A stretch of 40,024 bases of DNA from Betaproteobacteria bacterium UBA7395 (GTDB lineage Bacteria > Pseudomonadota > Gammaproteobacteria > Burkholderiales > Rhodocyclaceae): assembly GCA_002470165.1 (NCBI GenBank), contig DKNF01000252.1, forward strand, positions 1 to 40,024, read 5' to 3'. Positions 27,921-34,642 of this stretch are shown one piece after another; the first letter of the stretch is position 1; each line of letters starts with the position of its first letter. The notes below the pieces were generated by a model. That model had not been told where the DNA came from and did not search any database. It worked only from the letters and a program-made list of their open reading frames with translations. A program made the position numbers and the translations under genes.

Positions 27921-29093
27921 TCAGCCGCTGACGCTGGCTGAAGTCGGCGTAACAGATTGTGTTGGCGTGTCGCAGATAACCCAGCGAGCGGAGCCATTCC
28001 ACGCGATACGGACGGCGCAAGGCGTAGCCTGATCGATGGTGTAGCCTAGCTCAATGAGTTCGTCAGTCTGCAACGTGCTGACGATCTGACCGTTTTGCGA
28101 GACGGCGAACAGGTGGCGAAGGGTTGCGCCCTTCACCGAGCCGACTACATGAAAACCCCGACCGGCGAACGGTTCCGGTGGCCCCTCGCTGGTGGTATGA
28201 ACGGCAACGGTGGTTTCGTCTGGTTGCGGCTGCGCCGTGTCAGAGACGACAACGCCATTGACGGTTTCAACGACGCGCACCGGCTTGGGTTTGTCGTCGT
28301 CTTTCGCCATACCGTTTTTGAGCGGGTTGAGAGACACGCCAGTGCCGAACAGGATGGCGAAGAACAGGACGAAGGAAACAGCCGCGCCGATGAACGGCCA
28401 GCGCATCCAGATCGGGACGATATCCTGTGCAGCCAGTTCAGAGCCGCCGCCCCTTGTATGCGACTTATAGAGGCCGAAATACTTGGAGTGGTATTCCCGG
28501 ATCGACGTATTGACGACCTCACCGCGAACACCGTCCTGCACCTTGCGGATGTATTTGTCCTCGCGGCCAAAGGCAGTGGCCTTCTTGACGCGGTAGCAGA
28601 CTTGAACCAGATCGATGATCGACTTGCTGACCTTGCCGTAACTCTGCGTAATCAAGAGGACGTCGGCGGACTCGTGCCGGTGTAGGGAATACCATTCCTC
28701 AACGTCGCGCCGAGTGGCCCCACGAGGCAAACACAGGTGGCATTCATCGATGACATACAGCGGTCCGCTGCCGTTGTCTGGATGCCGCCACGGATCGCCG
28801 TAGTCTTCGGGATTGGCGAAAGGCCGGTCGAGAAATTCCGGGCCAACGTTGCGCATGAAGCGCATGAACGTTGCAGGATCGCGGGTGCCGGGTATCGGTT
28901 CCGGGGGCTTGCCGAGGGTCTTGGTCCGAATCTCGATCAGCGATGTGTCGAAGCCCAGCTGGTCGAAGCGGTCCAACTCAAGCGGCAGATTAGTGATTAC
29001 CTTGCGGCCAAGGTTTAGCGCCTTGATGACGTGGTAAACGGTTGCCTCGTAGGACTTGCCGCCGCCGGGCTGGCCGATCAACAGGTTAATCAT
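27921..29093 (-). CDS. zot: Zot-like phage assembly ATPase (pI)
   Basis: Start at 29093 (390 residues), where ATG overlaps the stop of the acidic ORF; a longer frame adds 13 Thr/Ser-rich residues with no role. The N-terminal cytoplasmic ATPase has Walker A GQPGGGKS (7-14) and Walker B YVIDE (113-117) followed by CHLCLPRG. A transmembrane helix spans about 233-254, with a periplasmic C-terminal domain after it, rich in Thr/Pro. This is the pI/Zot inner-membrane motor that drives virion extrusion. No outer-membrane pIV secretin is in the phage, so a host secretin is presumably used. Confidence 0.94.
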   Translation of the reverse strand: MINLLIGQPGGGKSYEATVYHVIKALNLGRKVITNLPLELDRFDQLGFDTSLIEIRTKTLGKPPEPIPGTRDPATFMRFMRNVGPEFLDRPFANPEDYGDPWRHPDNGSGPLYVIDECHLCLPRGATRRDVEEWYSLHRHESADVLLITQSYGKVSKSIIDLVQVCYRVKKATAFGREDKYIRKVQDGVRGEVVNTSIREYHSKYFGLYKSHTRGGGSELAAQDIVPIWMRWPFIGAAVSFVLFFAILFGTGVSLNPLKNGMAKDDDKPKPVRVVETVNGVVVSDTAQPQPDETTVAVHTTSEGPPEPFAGRGFHVVGSVKGATLRHLFAVSQNGQIVSTLQTDELIELGYTIDQATPCAVRIAWNGSARWVICDTPTQSVTPTSASVSG

Positions 29094-29265
29094 GATCGCA
29101 GTCGACTTCGCCGTCGTCGTCGTCGAATTCAACGTCGTCAGGATCGGCGAGCATGTAATCGATCATGTCATACGCTTCCTCGCAGGTATAGCCGTCGTCC
29201 ATGAGTTCCTGAACAAGCTGTTCCGGGTCTTCTTGGGCCATAGCGAGATAGTCAGGACGTGGCAT
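29086..29265 (-). CDS. Small acidic protein upstream of zot (unknown)
   Basis: A 59-codon ORF begins with an ATG that overlaps the stop of the pVI-like gene (TAATG) and ends in ATGATTAA, overlapping the Zot start by 8 bp. The tight coupling on both sides supports real translation. The product, starting MPRPDYLAMAQEDPEQLVQ, is strikingly acidic, about 24 of 59 residues Asp or Glu, with a C-terminal run of FDDDDGEVDCDHD. No membrane segment. I do not recognise a family; position suggests a role in assembly or in modulating Zot. Confidence 0.62.
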   Translation of the reverse strand: MPRPDYLAMAQEDPEQLVQELMDDGYTCEEAYDMIDYMLADPDDVEFDDDDGEVDCDHD

Positions 29266-29600
29266 TAGCTACCGAGCCTCACAAATGGGATCAGTTGAAG
29301 AATCAGCCGGATGCCAATGGCAGCGGCGACGATGGCAAAACAGTCGGCGAGGCCAATCAAGCCGAGGACGTTGATAACCTCACCGGGGAGCGCGCCCCAT
29401 GCACCAATTGAGGCATCAAATGCAGCGACGTTGATCGCATTCAGGAGGCCAACAACGAAGCCTAGAATCTGGTCGAGGACGTAGGCGACCAGATCAACGG
29501 CCATGTCCCAGACGGCAGTAAATACAGCCTTCACCAGTCCAAAAATCCACTCAGCAAAGCCGATGATGGCTTCCCAGATCGCCTCTATGACGTCGAACAT
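29265..29600 (-). CDS. Hydrophobic minor coat protein, pVI-like (DUF2523 type)
   Basis: The 111-residue protein has about three hydrophobic segments (about 10-30, 38-62, 78-108) and aromatic-rich WEAIIGFAEWIFGLVKAVFTAVW at its N terminus. Its size, hydrophobicity and place between the adsorption protein and Zot match the gVI-type capsid end protein annotated as DUF2523 in inoviruses of Neisseria and relatives. It should sit in the inner membrane before assembly and then cap the pIII end of the virion. It lies 1 bp downstream of the adsorption gene. Confidence 0.78.
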   Translation of the reverse strand: MFDVIEAIWEAIIGFAEWIFGLVKAVFTAVWDMAVDLVAYVLDQILGFVVGLLNAINVAAFDASIGAWGALPGEVINVLGLIGLADCFAIVAAAIGIRLILQLIPFVRLGS

Positions 29601-29601
29601 A

Positions 29602-30990
29602 TCAACCCCCGAATATCAGTCGACGCGCCAGCAGCAGCGCGGATATGAGCATCACGACACGAATGAACGTCCAGACGTAGCAGGGGAATTCAATATTCCC
29701 GCCGCCGAAGTTCATGCCTGCGCCGATGTTCATGGACATGGAGAACGGCGAGCAGGTGCCAGAGTTCGGCACGTTCGTGGGGATCAGCTTCCCGACAAGG
29801 CTGAATAGCTGGCTGTTCTGGACTTCGGCATATCGGGCATCGAGGACGCCCTGTATGCCGTTTTCGTACTTCTTCGTATAGAGGCCTTCGGTTTCGGGGA
29901 ATTCGCCGGGCGTGTATTCACCTTCGCCGCAGTCGTCGCCCTCGCAATCACCGTCGCCGTCGCCGCCATCACCATCACCGTCGCCGGTTTCGCTTTCTGT
30001 GCCCTCAGTGGTGCCAGCAGGGCCAGCCATGCCGCCCGTAGAGGTGGTCGTGGTGTGGGTGTGGCTGGCGCTGGTCTTTGGGTCCGTGGTCTTGGTTTCG
30101 GTGGTGGTCTTGGTGGAGTTGTCGGGAAAAGTTTCCTTTTTCTCCCGTACCTTGACGTCAGGCTTGCGCGGTGATGGCGTGCCTTCGGGGATACAAGCGA
30201 CTTTGCCACTACTGGAGGTCAAGACACCCTCGGAAGCACCGCAGGGCGGTTCCTTGGGTTTTTGTGGCATTTCAGGCGCAGCGGCTGGCGGTGTTTCGCC
30301 AGAGGTTTGACAGGCCCAACCTGTGTTTGTGGCAGGGCTGGACACAGAGCCGTCATCGTATTGGAAGGACTCTCCGCCGCCCTGCTGCACGACGCAGCCA
30401 TTCGAGCAGGCTTCAAGCTGACCCTTGGGAAACACGAAAGGCCAACCGGCATTGACGACCTCACCGGTGCCATACGATGAAGTACATTTTTTGCGGCATC
30501 CGTTCATCGGCACCCATTCGTGACCGGACGGACAATTGCAAGATGCAGGCTTATCGACTGGTGCCGTGTTGCCTTCGGGCGTGCCGTACATGGGGCAGGT
30601 AGCTTCGGGATCACACATTGTTCCGTTGAGGACATAGCCGGACGGGCATGAATACACGGTAGGCGTACAGCCGATGGTTTGCCCGGACTGAGAAACCGGA
30701 AATTGACCGGAGGCACATCGCAACGTTGCGATGCTGTTATAGGTGGAGTATTGACCGACGCAGGAACCGACAACAGCCTGCGCGTTATAAACGGTCGGCA
30801 TAGGCGTCGAATTGCGTTGAAAAACGGAATTTTGAGGACAGACGCCGCCAGGGGAGTCCCAACTCGTTAAACCGCTGTTCGAGGTGTAATAAAGAACAAA
30901 CGGCGAAGGGCCGGGAGTCGCAGGTATCGACTGAGCAAAAGCCGGAATGGAGAAAAAAAGCGCAAAGGCGAAAAAAAGCCGATTAACCAT
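29602..30990 (-). CDS. pIII-like adsorption protein (TspB family type)
   Basis: The 462-residue start at 30990 gives a signal peptide, MVNRLFFAFALFFSIPAFAQ; the longer frame places it internally. A Cys-rich N-terminal region (about 20-240, many paired Cys in short loops) is followed by a Thr/Lys/Asp low-complexity linker with repeated GDGDGDGG-type sequence (about 330-365), a domain with YAEVQNSQLFSLVGKLIPT, and a C-terminal membrane anchor (IRVVMLISALLLARRLIF). This layout (receptor-binding head, flexible linker, anchored tail) is that of filamentous-phage pIII, and the C-terminal half resembles Neisseria TspB. It should set host range. Confidence 0.85.
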   Translation of the reverse strand: MVNRLFFAFALFFSIPAFAQSIPATPGPSPFVLYYTSNSGLTSWDSPGGVCPQNSVFQRNSTPMPTVYNAQAVVGSCVGQYSTYNSIATLRCASGQFPVSQSGQTIGCTPTVYSCPSGYVLNGTMCDPEATCPMYGTPEGNTAPVDKPASCNCPSGHEWVPMNGCRKKCTSSYGTGEVVNAGWPFVFPKGQLEACSNGCVVQQGGGESFQYDDGSVSSPATNTGWACQTSGETPPAAAPEMPQKPKEPPCGASEGVLTSSSGKVACIPEGTPSPRKPDVKVREKKETFPDNSTKTTTETKTTDPKTSASHTHTTTTSTGGMAGPAGTTEGTESETGDGDGDGGDGDGDCEGDDCGEGEYTPGEFPETEGLYTKKYENGIQGVLDARYAEVQNSQLFSLVGKLIPTNVPNSGTCSPFSMSMNIGAGMNFGGGNIEFPCYVWTFIRVVMLISALLLARRLIFGG

Positions 30991-31087
30991 GCCAGCGGCC
31001 CCACGCCATGACGAAAACAAAACCGGAGAGCGCCCCTAGCGTTGCTATGAGTGCCCAGAACAACGCGAGGAGCGCCCCGGTGGCCAT
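30983..31087 (-). CDS. 34-residue single-helix minor coat protein candidate
   Basis: A 34-codon ORF starts at 31087, a few bases after the major coat gene, and overlaps the adsorption protein start by 8 bp. The peptide, MATGALLALFWALIATL and a continuing hydrophobic stretch, is one transmembrane helix ending in a short Arg/His-containing tail. Size and place fit pVII/pIX-class tip proteins. Too short for standard ORF filters. Confidence 0.6.
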   Translation of the reverse strand: MATGALLALFWALIATLGALSGFVFVMAWGRWHG

Positions 31088-31090
31088 GAC

Positions 31091-31225
31091 TTAGGCCTTC
31101 TTGACGCCGCGCTTGCCCAGGTCGATGCCCTTGAAGGCCATTGCGATGCCGATCACGAGGACGCCGGTAGCGCCAACCCAAGTGGCAACGGTGGTGAGGT
31201 CGACTGCTGCGAAGATATCTGCCAT
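31091..31225 (-). CDS. Major coat protein (pVIII), 44 residues, no signal peptide
   Basis: The ORF at 31225-31091 encodes a 44-residue protein starting MADIFAAVDLTTVATW, with an acidic N terminus (Asp3, Asp9), one central transmembrane helix (about 14-32), and a basic C terminus (GKRGVKKA) to hold DNA. It has the strongest ribosome-binding site of the phage, AAGGAG 8 bp upstream. Length and the lack of a leader peptide match the Pf3 coat protein, which inserts through YidC; the Ff coat has a cleaved leader. It is expected in thousands of copies per virion. Confidence 0.85.
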   Translation of the reverse strand: MADIFAAVDLTTVATWVGATGVLVIGIAMAFKGIDLGKRGVKKA

Positions 31226-31291
31226 TTGAACTACTCCTTAAAAAATACCGGATAGCGCCGGTTCGCTTTTTCCCTAGTAGGCGGGAAACCG

Positions 31292-31435
31292 TTACAGCTT
31301 GCGAATGACACCGGTAGCGATGCCAATCACAGAGCCGAGAAAGTGGAAAAAGACCACGGAGCCAAAGCCCCACGACCAGACATAAAAGATTTGGGCGGCG
31401 TCGATGCCGAGCAGGGCGAGTTCTTCAGCGCTCAT
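31292..31435 (-). CDS. 47-residue small membrane protein (minor coat candidate)
   Basis: This ORF starts at 31435, overlapping the stop of the preceding ORF (ATGA), and encodes a peptide beginning MSAEELALLGIDAAQIFYVW, with a transmembrane helix of about residues 24-42 and a basic RKL end. It lies just upstream of the major coat gene. Size and topology match inovirus minor coat proteins of the pVII/pIX class. Confidence 0.65.
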   Translation of the reverse strand: MSAEELALLGIDAAQIFYVWSWGFGSVVFFHFLGSVIGIATGVIRKL

Positions 31436-31656
31436 TTGCTGTTTTCCTTGCAGGAGAGCGAGAAGCCAATGACGCGGCCCTCTTTGTCGGTAACAGGACA
31501 GCCGACTTCCAGCGGTTTAGCGGCACGATATTTAGCGTCCTGTACCGAACCCGGAACATCCGTGTAATGAGTCGGCGTAACGTGCCCAACAAGATCGACC
31601 GGAGCGACAGCGACCCAGAGCGCGGCGGTTGCGGTAGCCACATAATGACCCGGCAT
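31432..31656 (-). CDS. Small exported phage protein (unknown)
   Basis: The 74-residue ORF begins directly after the replication-protein stop. Its N terminus, MPGHYVATATAALWVAVAP, is a plausible signal peptide or membrane helix; the rest is polar with two Cys near the C terminus (GCPVTDKEGRVIGFSLSC) that could form a disulfide in the periplasm. It is coupled to the next small membrane ORF. I do not recognise a family. Confidence 0.6.
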   Translation of the reverse strand: MPGHYVATATAALWVAVAPVDLVGHVTPTHYTDVPGSVQDAKYRAAKPLEVGCPVTDKEGRVIGFSLSCKENSK

Positions 31657-32847
31657 TTAAGCCGCCCTCAGTTCCGGCAGGCCGTACCATTCCGGCGCGG
31701 CCAAGGGTTTGAGGGAGTGCTGGGGCAGGGCATCCAACATGCGCTGCAATGCTTCCTCAGCATTCGGGCGACCATCGAGACGGCGCGGTTCGGATACGTC
31801 AAGACCGTATTCAAGCAGGGCTTTGCGGTGGCGCTTCCATGTCCGTTCAGACAGGAGGCAGCGAAGGTCACGACCGTCGATCCACGACAGTGCGGACATG
31901 CGCAGTTGCCGGGGCATGTCGGCGACAAGGCGCACAGAGTTGTCAGAGCGAGCGAGCAACAGGGGGGCCGTTTCGGCGTTGTATAGGGCAATCAGTTTTG
32001 CCATGGTGATATCTCCCGTGTAACGGAGGTTTTTCCCGCGTAGGTAAAGGGCGCCGCATTTCACTTCGACGCGAACTAGGCCAAGGTCCATGGCCATCTG
32101 ATATTCCTGCGATTGCTTGACAGCGGCCTTGGCGTCGTCGCCCTTGGCATGTGCCAGCATTTCAGGCCCCTTCCGGTAGCAGACAACGCCACGGTGCAGG
32201 CGCTGCCCCTTCTTGTTCGGCATGCCGAAGGACACGGACTCGTTGCCAAACGCGGACTTGCTGACGCGTGCCAGTCGCCGGCCTTGCATGTCGCGCATGA
32301 TTTCGACGGCCAGTGCATCGCTGCCGGCGTACCAGTTGCGCGTCACATGCAGTTCATTGACGACAGCGCCGGTCCATTTCCACGGGCTGACGCCCTTGCG
32401 GCGGTCGTCTTCGCTGATGGTTTCCCGCAGGACGTTTTCGCCATGGCTGAAGGCCGGCAGGCCGTGGGCGCGGCATTCGACGTTGGCGAGGTGTAGCGTG
32501 TCGTTCCACGCGTAGTTCCAGAGGTTGTCCGGGCGGTCGAGCCGGCCAACGTTGCCGGATATACGGACGTTGCGACCGTCCGAATGAAGAAGCACGCTAG
32601 TGGCGTGCGAGCCTTCGCGCCGACCGGGCAGGGTCTTGAATCCGCACTTGTCGCCGGTATTGGACGAAAGCAGGTAATAGACTTTCCCGTCCTCGGTGAC
32701 GGCTTCGACTTCCTTGCCGGTAGCACGCACTCCGCCGATGAATTCCGGGTGACCTGCATACACGGTGCCGGCCTGACGCATGGCGTGGGTGTAGGCGTGG
32801 TCTTGGCGAAGATCGAGCCAATCGATAAAGATTTCGTCAGCGTTCAT
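31657..32847 (-). CDS. Phage replication initiation protein (gene II/X family)
   Basis: The 396-residue protein begins MNADEIFIDWLDLRQDH and shows the pattern of the inovirus gene II-type initiator: FIDWLDL N terminus, NVRISGNVGRLDRPDNLWNY, a central ELHVTRNWYAG segment, RLHRGVVCYRKG, and VRVEVKCGALYLRGKNLRYTGDIT. These nick the plus-strand origin via tyrosine and start rolling-circle synthesis; I cannot assign the catalytic Tyr with certainty (Tyr173 region or the CYRKG Tyr are candidates). Its start overlaps the upstream 71-residue ORF (ATGA). Confidence 0.87.
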   Translation of the reverse strand: MNADEIFIDWLDLRQDHAYTHAMRQAGTVYAGHPEFIGGVRATGKEVEAVTEDGKVYYLLSSNTGDKCGFKTLPGRREGSHATSVLLHSDGRNVRISGNVGRLDRPDNLWNYAWNDTLHLANVECRAHGLPAFSHGENVLRETISEDDRRKGVSPWKWTGAVVNELHVTRNWYAGSDALAVEIMRDMQGRRLARVSKSAFGNESVSFGMPNKKGQRLHRGVVCYRKGPEMLAHAKGDDAKAAVKQSQEYQMAMDLGLVRVEVKCGALYLRGKNLRYTGDITMAKLIALYNAETAPLLLARSDNSVRLVADMPRQLRMSALSWIDGRDLRCLLSERTWKRHRKALLEYGLDVSEPRRLDGRPNAEEALQRMLDALPQHSLKPLAAPEWYGLPELRAA

Positions 32848-33059
32848 TCACGGATTTCCTGAAACGCGGAGGTGCCAAAATGGCCCTTGGGATCACTCTT
32901 TACTAGTTCGTGATCCCACCCCGTCGCCGGGGTTGCTGTGAAGCTGTGGCAAACGTTCGACGGGGCAACCGTGGAACGCTTGACGAAGCACCACAACGCA
33001 CCCGCACGCGCCCCGGAATGGAGGACGCGTGCAGAGGTGCAGGAGAGGCAGGCGGACAT
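32844..33059 (-). CDS. 71-residue Cys-containing phage ORF (unknown)
   Basis: This ORF overlaps its neighbours by ATGA at both ends (start with the 62-residue ORF stop, stop with the replication-protein start), strong evidence that it is translated. The product starts MSACLSCTSARVLHSGARAGALWC with a CxxC pair and further Cys residues, possibly a small zinc-binding or regulatory protein. No family recognised. Confidence 0.55.
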   Translation of the reverse strand: MSACLSCTSARVLHSGARAGALWCFVKRSTVAPSNVCHSFTATPATGWDHELVKSDPKGHFGTSAFQEIRE

Positions 33060-33247
33060 CAGGCAGACTTCGGTTGAAGCGCCATGAGCGCCTGATAGAC
33101 CTGATCGAAAGAGACGCCTTGAGGAGCCAAGAACGTCAGGATTTCGAGAATGGCGTAAATGTCATAAACCGCGCTGCACTCGTTGATCATCATGACGAAT
33201 TGCTGCGACTGTTCGTCATGCGGGACCAGGTTCGGAAGTGCCGTCAT
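33059..33247 (-). CDS. 62-residue phage early protein (unknown)
   Basis: The ORF starts 2 bp after the ssDNA-binding protein stop and is coupled to the next ORF. The product is predicted helical (SQQFVMMINECSAVYDIYAILEILTFL) and lacks a clear membrane anchor, though one segment is quite hydrophobic. Position in the replication block suggests an accessory replication role; no family recognised. Confidence 0.6.
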   Translation of the reverse strand: MTALPNLVPHDEQSQQFVMMINECSAVYDIYAILEILTFLAPQGVSFDQVYQALMALQPKSA

Positions 33248-33249
33248 GG

Positions 33250-33555
33250 TCAGTCCTCGATGGCCGACAGGGCAACGTCACAGCCGTAACGGTCCTCGCC
33301 GGTGGCCTTGTCCTTGTACTTGCGGCGGTAGCCCTTGAGCGCCACGCGTTGCGTCACATCGTCGCCGGGCTTGCCGAGAAGACGGGCGGACACAATGCGG
33401 ATGGTCTGGGGCTGGCTCCATTGGTCGGGAGCCGGGAGCGTCACATCGGTATAGACGGCGTTTGCCGTGCGATTGACTTCGAGAATGCGACCGCGCACGA
33501 CGGCTTGATTCGCGGCCAGCGGCGGTTGTTTGGTGACTTCGGCGACGTTGCTCAT
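33250..33555 (-). CDS. Phage ssDNA-binding protein (gene V-like)
   Basis: Start at 33555 (101 residues) follows a GAGGAAA ribosome-binding site; the longer frame extends through the operators. The protein is basic with an OB-fold-like strand pattern: VVRGRILEVNRTANAVYTDVTLPAP, QTIRIVSARLLGKPGDDVTQRVALKGYRRKY. Size and place first in the leftward operon match inovirus ssDNA-binding proteins that coat the single-stranded genome before assembly and repress replication-protein translation. Assignment rests on context and character, not on a diagnostic motif. Confidence 0.72.
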   Translation of the reverse strand: MSNVAEVTKQPPLAANQAVVRGRILEVNRTANAVYTDVTLPAPDQWSQPQTIRIVSARLLGKPGDDVTQRVALKGYRRKYKDKATGEDRYGCDVALSAIED

Positions 33556-33581
33556 TTTCGGTTTCCTCGTAGGTAAGGTGG

Positions 33582-33650
33582 CACTCCAAAATCGGAGTGT
33601 GCGTAGTGGACTCCAAATTTGGACTGTAGTCAAGCACCAGTTTTGGAACT
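33582..33650. promoter_or_regulatory. Three operator-like palindromes between the regulator and the phage operon
   Basis: Spaced about 27 bp apart: CACTCC-n6-GGAGTG (33582-33599), a perfect 12-bp palindrome TCCAAATTTGGA (33612-33623) within ACTCC..GGACT, and AGTTTTGGAACT (33639-33650). The recurring half-site is ACTCCAAA/TTTGGA. On the minus strand a -35-like TTGACT (33628-33633) lies between the second and third, so the regulator at 33700 could block leftward transcription. Confidence 0.6.
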
Positions 33651-33699
33651 ACAGTGAACACCTGCTGCCATACGCACAGAATCAACGCTGGAGAAGACC

Positions 33700-34182
33700 A
33701 TGACCCCTAATGAATACCTGGACGCCGCCAAGGCAAAAATGGGCGTGGAGAGCGATTACGAGCTAGCCCGGCGACTGGAGTGCCCGAACGGACATGTGAC
33801 CGAAATGCGCAACGGGAAACGAGGGGTGCCGCTGGCGATTGCTTTCAAGCTTGCGATCACGCTGGAGCTAGACCCGGCAACAGTCGTTGCCGATCTTGAG
33901 AGCCAGCGGGAAAAGAACATGAAGCGCCGGGAGTTCTGGACGGGTTTTATTCGGCGTGCCGCAGTAGTCGCGGCTTTGGCGTGCACGCTGGCGTTGAACT
34001 TTTCCGCTACCTACGAGGGCGCAGCCGCCACGATTGGTGGCGTCGCGGCGGCTAGTGCCGCCCTTTGGCTGGTTCTACGACTTCGTATAATTTGTATTAT
34101 GTTAAATTGTGTTTGCGCAAGGGATATCGATTTGGCCGCTGAACGTGTGGGATGGATACGATCAGCGGCGATCAATGCTTAG
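33700..34182 (+). CDS. Phage HTH regulator with C-terminal membrane helix (DUF3693-like), tail altered by integration
   Basis: The 160-residue protein has an N-terminal Cro/XRE-like HTH (about 17-60: SDYELARRLECPNGHVTEMRNGKRGVP), a basic linker (EKNMKRREFWTGFIRRA) and a hydrophobic region (about 86-128), so it is probably a membrane-tethered repressor-like protein of the type encoded divergent to inovirus early genes. Codons from about 132 on are read out of host dif and flanking DNA. In the circular phage the frame would instead run into the left end, ending IIGPLCKTHRCAM at 27323-27325 (142 residues), just before a terminator. Confidence 0.78.
   Translation: MTPNEYLDAAKAKMGVESDYELARRLECPNGHVTEMRNGKRGVPLAIAFKLAITLELDPATVVADLESQREKNMKRREFWTGFIRRAAVVAALACTLALNFSATYEGAAATIGGVAAASAALWLVLRLRIICIMLNCVCARDIDLAAERVGWIRSAAINA
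34080..34107 (+). other. dif site (attR) for XerC/XerD
   Basis: XerC arm ACTTCGTATAA (34080-34090), 6-bp centre TTTGTA, XerD arm TTATGTTAAAT (34097-34107). The XerD arm is identical to that of E. coli dif, and total length is the canonical 28 bp. It is the chromosome dimer-resolution site rebuilt at the right end of the prophage, and implies that the window spans the replication terminus. Confidence 0.9.
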
Positions 34183-34631
34183 TGTTTGTTCCGAATCACC
34201 GGTAGCTGGAATATATCGATGCCTTCGTCCAGCAAGGCTTCGCGTTCATCGCTGGTGGCCTGGCCGCGGATCGAGCGTTCCGGGGCTTCGTTGTAGTGGA
34301 TGCGACGGGCTTCCTCGGCGAAGCTGCTGCCGACGTCCTCCGCGCTTTCAACGATGGCGTCGACCAGCGCCTGGTAGGCTGCGGCCACTTGCGAGTTCGC
34401 CGGCACCATCGCCGTGCTGACCGTGCTGGCTGAACGGGATTCGGTCGGCACTTCCCTGTCCTCGGCATGGCCGCCGATAGCCACGGCCGATGGTATGCGG
34501 CGCACATTGGCGCTGTCGCATTGCGGGCAACGGATGAATTGGCGTGCGTTTTGTGCTTCGAAATCGTCGGGGCTGCGGAACCAGCCTTCAAAGCGGTGAT
34601 CGTTGTCGCAACTCAGGTCGTAGATGATCAT
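34179..34631 (-). CDS. DUF1178-family protein with zinc-ribbon-like Cys motif
   Basis: The 150-residue protein begins MIIYDLSCDNDHRFEGWFRS, then has an FIRCPQCDSANVRRIPSAV Cys pair, the hallmarks of DUF1178 (a short N-terminal zinc-ribbon with paired Cys). The C-terminal half is helical: AYQALVDAIVESAEDVGSSFAEEARRIHYNEAPERSIRGQA, then the typical EALLDEGIDIFQLP. Function unknown. It is the first host gene to the right of dif. Confidence 0.9.
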   Translation of the reverse strand: MIIYDLSCDNDHRFEGWFRSPDDFEAQNARQFIRCPQCDSANVRRIPSAVAIGGHAEDREVPTESRSASTVSTAMVPANSQVAAAYQALVDAIVESAEDVGSSFAEEARRIHYNEAPERSIRGQATSDEREALLDEGIDIFQLPVIRNKH

Positions 34632-34642
34632 GACTGGCCTAG

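Larger units (their letters stand above)
27277..34092. mobile_element. Inovirus (filamentous phage) prophage integrated at dif
   Basis: About 6.8 kb is bounded by a 13-bp direct repeat, ACTTCGTATAATT, at 27277-27289 and 34080-34092. The right copy continues into a full dif site. Inside are the hallmark genes in inovirus order, transcribed leftward (ssDNA-binding protein, replication initiator, small coat proteins, adsorption protein, pVI-like, Zot), plus a rightward HTH regulator. There is no recombinase gene, which fits XerC/XerD-dependent integration as in CTXphi-type phages. The chromosomal genes on either side (ankyrin protein and DUF1178) are undisturbed. Every expected module is present, so it may be active. 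Confidence 0.93.

Noticed and set aside
29912..30310. 132-codon plus-strand frame opposite the adsorption protein linker
   Set aside because: Low-complexity SPSPSP sequence is the antisense of the Gly/Asp repeats in the linker.
33238..33576. 112-codon plus-strand frame opposite the ssDNA-binding protein gene
   Set aside because: Antisense shadow with no ribosome-binding site; it begins within the 62-residue ORF start.
27277..34107. Considered tyrosine or serine integrase-based integration
   Set aside because: No recombinase gene is found within the element; att sites are dif half-sites, so XerC/XerD explain it.
34100..34182. The host-encoded C-terminal extension of the phage regulator as a true functional domain
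   Set aside because: It is read out of dif and flanking DNA and overlaps the end of the DUF1178 gene; best explained as a consequence of integration.
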